A stretch of DNA of 64,000 nucleotides from Rubrobacter aplysinae (GTDB lineage Bacteria > Actinomycetota > Rubrobacteria > Rubrobacterales > Rubrobacteraceae). Positions 60,202 to 64,000 of the stretch are shown piece by piece. Numbering within the stretch: the stretch's first letter is position 1; the number at the start of each line of letters is the position of its first letter. The notes beneath the pieces were generated by a model. That model was not told where the DNA came from, did not search any database, and saw nothing but the letters and a program-made list of their open reading frames with translations. The translations under genes were made by a program, and so were the position numbers. The DNA lies in assembly GCF_001029505.1 (NCBI RefSeq), contig NZ_LEKH01000006.1, positions 1 through 64,000 of the forward strand, written 5' to 3'.

Positions 60202-60801
60202 CTATAGCGAGGCCTGGTAGCTCTCACGTTCCTCCACGCGGCTCATCCAGGCGGAGACGTTCGGGTAGTTACCCAGGGATACGTCTCCCCCGTCATCCAG
60301 CCCGCGCAGGCGCTTGAAGGCCCCGGCGTGGGCGATGTCCGCGAGCGAGAACCCGCCGGACAGGTACTCCCGGCCCTCTAGTCTGCTCTCCACGGCCGAG
60401 AGCGCAGTGCCCAGGTTCTCCAGCGGCTCGGAGAGCTCGCTTTCAGGCTCGCCACGCTCGCGGCGGAAGCTGACCTTGAACACGGCCGGGTAGAAGCTCT
60501 CGTCGGCAGAGACCATCCACACACGGGCGAAGGCTCGCTCTTTTGCCTCCTCCGGCAACAGCGGCCGTTCCTCGTACACCTCGTCCAGGTACTGGTTTAC
60601 CGCGTTCGACTCGTAGAGCGCGTCGCCCTCGTCCACGGCCAGCACGGGCACCTTGCCTGTCGGGCTGACGCTCAAAAACTCCTCGCTCTTGTTCTGCAGG
60701 TCTACCTCGCGGTTCTCGAAGTCCGCATCCTTCTCTTGCAGGACCATCCTGGTCCGCATCGCGAACGGTCAACCCTGGGTATTGTAGAGTACCGGCTTCA
60801 T
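60202..60801 (-). CDS. Glutathione-S-transferase-family protein with UGA at the active-site Cys (candidate selenoprotein)
   Basis: ATG 60801 has an ideal AGGAGG six bases upstream and reads MKPVLYNTQG-UGA-PFAMRTRMVLQEK. In omega/beta-type GSTs this is exactly the C-P-F-A-x-R-T-R active-site motif, so the UGA (60769-60771) replaces the catalytic Cys. The rest (S-P-T-G-K-V-P-V-L; Y-E-S-N-A-V-N-Q-Y-L-D; the all-alpha C-terminal domain) is intact, giving 199 residues. A hairpin suited to a bacterial SECIS follows the UGA. If UGA is read as stop, only an N-truncated protein from an internal ATG (60759) without a ribosome site is possible. The Sec machinery is not in the window. Confidence 0.8.
60741..60755 (-). 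promoter_or_regulatory. SECIS-like hairpin downstream of the UGA
   Basis: On the mRNA strand GGACC-AGGAT-GGTCC forms a 5-bp stem, extendable by GC pairs across one bulge. The loop begins A-G-G and starts 18 nt after the UGA. This is within the usual spacing and has the apical G of bacterial SECIS elements. Confidence 0.6.
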
Positions 60802-61034
60802 CCAAACCTCCTGAGAGATGCGTAAAATACATCCGGTTTAACGTTTGCGAGGCAGATCTTAGCATGAGACTCGTGCGTTACCGTGAGCGTAATCTCCAAC
60901 GGTACCCCGATACATGGTAGGCTGGCATGTCTCCGTTTTCCGTTTACGAAGGTGCCCTCCGCGGGAACACGAGGTAGGTTGAGGAACAAAAGAGAGACAC
61001 GACGAAGATAGATCGGGCAGAAGGAGCTTTGATA

Positions 61035-62144
61035 GTGGCACAGGCGCAGGACATAAGACAGGCGATAGGTGAGATCTCGGCGCTCGAAGGCCCGATACTC
61101 TCGGCGTACATCCACGTGGACCCGGGGGTCTCCCAGAATCAGGAGCAGGCCTACGAGGTGCGCGCCCGAAACGCGATGGACGAGGCGGGCGTGCCAGAAG
61201 AGGTTGCCGACAGGGTGCGTCACACCCTGGGTCAGGAGAAGCCCGAGGCCCGGAGCATGGCGATCTTCGCCGACGAGAGCGGGATGCTGGAGCTGTACCG
61301 GCTACAGGTGGCCCTGCCCGAGACCGTCCGCTGGGGCGAGCCGAACGTCTCGCCGATGCTACTAGCGTTGGACGAGCAGGAGCCCTACGGCGTGGCGCTC
61401 GTGGACGCCGAGAACTTCCGGTACTTCGTCATCTCGCGCGTGCAGGCCCCGGCCGGAGAGGCGCTGGAGCACAAGGGCAGCGGGTACCTGGAGGTGGATA
61501 CCTCGCCCTCGACCCCCGGCCCGCGCGGCGGCATGGACCGCGACGCCCAGAGCCGACGCACCGAGCACAACATCGCCGAGTTCTACAACGAGCTCGGCGG
61601 CCAGATCCGGGACATCACCTTCCGCGAGGGCGTGCAGCGCCTGATCCTGGCCGGCCCCAAGGAGCGGACCTCTGACCTGCGCTCCCGGCTGCCGCAGGAC
61701 GTCGCCAGTCGCGTCGTGGCCGAGGAGAACGTGCCGCTCGACGCCCCCGACGGCGACATCATAGACCGTCTCGAGGAGGTACGCGAGAACTCCGAGCACG
61801 AGCGTGCCGGGGAGCTACTGGCCGAGATCCGGGAGTCCGGCGTCTCCGGTCTGGACCGTACCGTCGAGGCGCTCCAGATCGAGAACCGGGTGCATCACCT
61901 CGTGGTCTTATGGGACATCGAAGGTGAGATCCGGTGGTCCGACGAGGAGCAGATGGCCGTACAGGACATCACCCAGACCGAGACCCTCTCCGGCGCCGAG
62001 ACCCGCGTGCGCCCCCTGATGGACGTGCTGCTGGACCTCGCCGCCACCCGTGGAGCCCGCGTGGACTTCATGCGCGGCGAGGACGAGAACGCCGTGACCC
62101 TGCGCGACGAGTTCGGCGGCGTCGCGGGACGCACCAGGTTCTAA
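61035..62144 (+). CDS. VLRF1/baeRF-type (eRF1-like) protein
   Basis: GTG 61035 follows AAGGAG at 8-nt spacing. The protein of about 369 residues begins as the bacterial-archaeal release-factor-like family (I-L-S-A-Y-I-H-V-D-P...). It has the central V-A-L-V-D-A-E-N-F-R-Y-F-V-I-S, R-L-I-L-A-G-P-K-E-R-T and a C-terminal V-D-F-M-R-G-E-D-E-N region like eRF1 domain 3. The GGQ motif is replaced by a G-P-R-G-G-M-D loop. Proposed family roles are ribosome rescue or hibernation; none is proven here. It is divergent from the candidate selenoprotein gene. Confidence 0.82.
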   Translation: MAQAQDIRQAIGEISALEGPILSAYIHVDPGVSQNQEQAYEVRARNAMDEAGVPEEVADRVRHTLGQEKPEARSMAIFADESGMLELYRLQVALPETVRWGEPNVSPMLLALDEQEPYGVALVDAENFRYFVISRVQAPAGEALEHKGSGYLEVDTSPSTPGPRGGMDRDAQSRRTEHNIAEFYNELGGQIRDITFREGVQRLILAGPKERTSDLRSRLPQDVASRVVAEENVPLDAPDGDIIDRLEEVRENSEHERAGELLAEIRESGVSGLDRTVEALQIENRVHHLVVLWDIEGEIRWSDEEQMAVQDITQTETLSGAETRVRPLMDVLLDLAATRGARVDFMRGEDENAVTLRDEFGGVAGRTRF

Positions 62145-62270
62145 CGGTAGGCGGATAGAGGCCGAGGGGCGCGAGTCCGGCTCCGCGCCTCTCGAACGCT
62201 CCCTTTCCCGGATCGTCTCGGTGGCTATCCGGGTATAAACTCTCCAACCGGGCCGCGCTGGCTGTCCGCG

Positions 62271-62589
62271 CTATATCATGGCAGGTACGCCTTCCACGGC
62301 CGGCTTCAGCTTACGATCTGGACTGTGCCCAGGACAGCTATGATCATGATCGTGCGCGGAGCACACCGGGAGGCCGCCGCGTCCCACCCGGACCCAGATC
62401 TGGCCCTCGAAGAGCGGCACGCCGGCGCGGCTCACGATGTAGTTCGGTCCGGCGTCGCCGGCGGTTGTGCCTCCTAACTCCATCCCCTCGATCAACTCTT
62501 GCAGCGCGGCCCTGTGCGTGCCCGGTGACGTCGCCGCCTGCGAGGCTTGCCCGCACGCTTTTGAGGTAATCGCCGGACAACGGCTCCAC
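62271..62589 (-). pseudogene. Frameshifted small gene
   Basis: From GTG 62589 (after GAGGG) one frame gives VEPLSGDYLKSVRASLAGGDVTGH. A protein-like continuation lies in another frame: A-A-L-Q-E-L-I-E-G-M-E-L-G-G-T-T...P-N-Y-I-V-S-R-A-G-V-P-L-F-E-G-Q-I-W-V-R-V, ending with a His/Asp-rich tail. Joining them needs a single frameshift near 62500-62530. It is either a recent mutation, a sequencing error or recoding. No family was recognised. Confidence 0.5.
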
Positions 62590-62682
62590 CCCTCATCCGT
62601 GGCCTACTGCGCTCCAGGATATTCGAGCCCAGATTCTACGCCAGAGGCCGCGCGAGCCCACGGCGGCTGTTACAGTAGCGTC

Positions 62683-63378
62683 ATGCAAGGCGTAAAGGGC
62701 TATGAGGAGATCTGGGAGAGCTTCGTCTCCGAGCGGACGCTGGAGTTCGGCGGACACCGGGACCCGGAGTGGCAGTCTGGCCACGAGCTCTCGGCGTCGT
62801 TCGTGATCCCGGTAGACGTCTCCCGGTTCGCGGACAGGCTGCAACCGATGCGGGACGCGCTGGAGAACGAGCCCTACGTGTCGCTGCACCCGGATCACTT
62901 CATGCACATAACGCTCCTGCTTTTGGGCTTTCTAACGCCGGAGCCAGAGGAGACCAACGAGGTCTCCAGCCGGCGGTTGACGGAGCTCGGGGAGCACGCA
63001 AAGGAGGCGCTGGCGGACTTTCCGCCGTTCTCGGTGGAGCTCGCGAACCTCAACGCCTTCCCCGGCGCGGCGTTCGTCGAGGTCCACGACGGCGGTGGGA
63101 TCTCCCGCCTCCAGGACACGCTATGCTCGGGCTGCGGGCTCAAACGTCCCCCCGGCCCTCCCCACCTCACCCTCGCCTACCTCCAGGCCCCGGACGGCAC
63201 CCCGGCACCGGACAGCCTCGTCTCGGCGGTCTCCGAGTACCGGGACTGGCCGGTCGGCACCCTGGAGGTCGAGCGCGCCGAGCTCACTCTCCTGAACGTC
63301 CGCGACGAGTACCCGGAGCCCAGGACCCTCTGCGAGTTACCGCTTTCCGGCCGCCGGGAGGCTACCGGAAAGGCTTGA
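62683..63378 (+). CDS. 2H-phosphoesterase (2'-5' RNA ligase-like) protein
   Basis: The 231 residues from ATG 62683 carry the two H-x-T motifs, H-I-T-L-L-L-L-G-F and H-L-T-L-A-Y-L, about 80 residues apart, within the bilobal fold (S-A-S-F-V-I-P-V...). Family members act on 2'-5' linkages or cyclic phosphates of RNA and nucleotides. The upstream extension of the frame lies over the frameshifted gene and is not coding. Confidence 0.85.
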   Translation: MQGVKGYEEIWESFVSERTLEFGGHRDPEWQSGHELSASFVIPVDVSRFADRLQPMRDALENEPYVSLHPDHFMHITLLLLGFLTPEPEETNEVSSRRLTELGEHAKEALADFPPFSVELANLNAFPGAAFVEVHDGGGISRLQDTLCSGCGLKRPPGPPHLTLAYLQAPDGTPAPDSLVSAVSEYRDWPVGTLEVERAELTLLNVRDEYPEPRTLCELPLSGRREATGKA

Positions 63379-63564
63379 AGTAGGGATGTCGGGAGCCGGA
63401 AAGCAGGAGAGTCTGCGCTACGGTGCGAGTCCGGCGGGACCCTGGAGGGGCGTGACCTTATCGGGAGGCAGCGGGAAGCGTTACGCACGCGATGCGAGTC
63501 GGGAGATCTTCCGGACGGCCTACCGCAGCCTCGTCGCTCCCCCTCCCGACTCGGCCTGACCGGC

Positions 63565-64000
63565 TCAGGCGCCCGGGTGTGGCGACCCCGGAGAGACGAG
63601 CCGGCGCAGGACGCCCGCCCCGGGCCGGAGCGCCTCTCCGGAGCCCCCGAAACGCACCACGACCACCCCGCCCTTTTTTATCTTGACCTCCAAGCCGCGC
63701 GGGTCGCCGGAGACCATGTACGCGGCCAGCTCGTGCAGGCTCGGCCGGTGCCCGACGAGCGCCACGGCTCCTGTACGGGGGAGTTCGCCTCTGGCTATCG
63801 CCGCCGTCAGGGCGGAGAACATGTCGGCCGCGGGCGTCTCGGGCGCCAGCTCGGGTAGCTCGCGTGGGGCGGGCCACAGGCCCTCGGATTCCAGTATCCC
63901 GGCGGTCTGCCAGGCTCTCGTGAGCGGGCTGCTAAAGACCGCGCCGACCCCGCTCTCCAGCCCTCCGAGGGTCCGGGCGGCGGTCCGGAAAGCCTCCTCA
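63565..64000 (-). CDS. SixA-type histidine phosphatase, C-terminal part (runs off right edge)
   Basis: The leftward frame is open to the window edge. V-F-S-S-P-L-T-R-A-W-Q-T-A is the phosphoglycerate-mutase-superfamily helix after the (unseen) R-H-G motif. V-A-L-V-G-H-R-P-S-L-H-E-L-A-A carries the second catalytic His. The remaining A-Y-M-V-S-G-D-P-R-G-L-E-V-K-I-K-K-G-G-V-V-V-V matches SixA phosphohistidine phosphatases. An Ala/Gly/Pro-rich tail ends it. Confidence 0.85.
   Translation of the reverse strand, partial: EEAFRTAARTLGGLESGVGAVFSSPLTRAWQTAGILESEGLWPAPRELPELAPETPAADMFSALTAAIARGELPRTGAVALVGHRPSLHELAAYMVSGDPRGLEVKIKKGGVVVVRFGGSGEALRPGAGVLRRLVSPGSPHPGA

Overview
The window looks like a chromosomal segment of a high-GC actinobacterium, most like the Rubrobacter lineage. 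That assignment rests on gene content and style: frequent GTG/TTG starts behind strong GGAGG sites, tRNAs without encoded CCA, an ArgR-controlled divergent arginine cluster, a B12-dependent class II ribonucleotide reductase with NrdR, and lipoprotein sortase and RlpA/LysM envelope proteins. It was not checked against any database.

Layout. 1-900: end of a GT87-like membrane glycosyltransferase and two serine-type tRNA genes, one clearly abnormal. 900-2250: two orphan proteins of lower GC. 2288-6640: nrdR-nrdJ, tadA and a small hypothetical gene. 6926-14113: arginine biosynthesis, argC-argR-argG leftward and argJ-argB-argD-argF rightward, with two ARG-box-like palindromes between them. 14197-15722: a small ORF, a lipoprotein-type sortase and a hypothetical gene. 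15912-20500: a 4.6-kb mobile element with inverted ends, subterminal repeats and an exact 9-bp target duplication. It carries a nested DDE-transposase IS, small membrane proteins, a glycine-tRNA-like gene with an 8-nt anticodon loop, a KGG-type peptide and a GAF-like membrane protein interrupted by UGA.

20692-25361 is a compact six-gene leftward operon (RibD-type reductase, zinc-type dehydrogenase, MazG-like hydrolase, PTPS-like protein, glycosyltransferase, methyltransferase). It lies divergent from folB and looks like an uncharacterised modified-pterin pathway. 26281-33453: acyltransferase, HTH protein, GluQ-RS, RF3, GNAT, Ca/Na exchanger and small membrane proteins. 33551-36164: a decayed siroheme reductase and a DsbA-VKOR oxidative-folding pair. 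36435-46218: superoxide dismutase, CoA-disulfide-reductase-like flavoprotein, MFS carrier, aldo/keto reductase, TrpB2 and an S9 peptidase. 46459-50075: an ABC exporter with its own two-component system. 50102-52933: DoxX, a PIG-V-like mannosyltransferase and an RlpA-LysM protein. 53045-58371: a proline-catabolic set (P5C dehydrogenase, proline dehydrogenase, PutP) with a GntR/FadR regulator and matching operators. 58574-64000: aldo/keto reductase, ArsR regulator, a GST-family protein whose active-site cysteine codon is UGA with a SECIS-like hairpin, an eRF1-like (VLRF1) protein, a frameshifted ORF, a 2H phosphoesterase and a SixA-type phosphatase running off the right edge.

The most unusual signals are the candidate selenocysteine GST, two tRNA-like genes with 8-nt anticodon loops, the passenger-carrying transposable element whose genes seem to need recoding, and the pterin-type operon.
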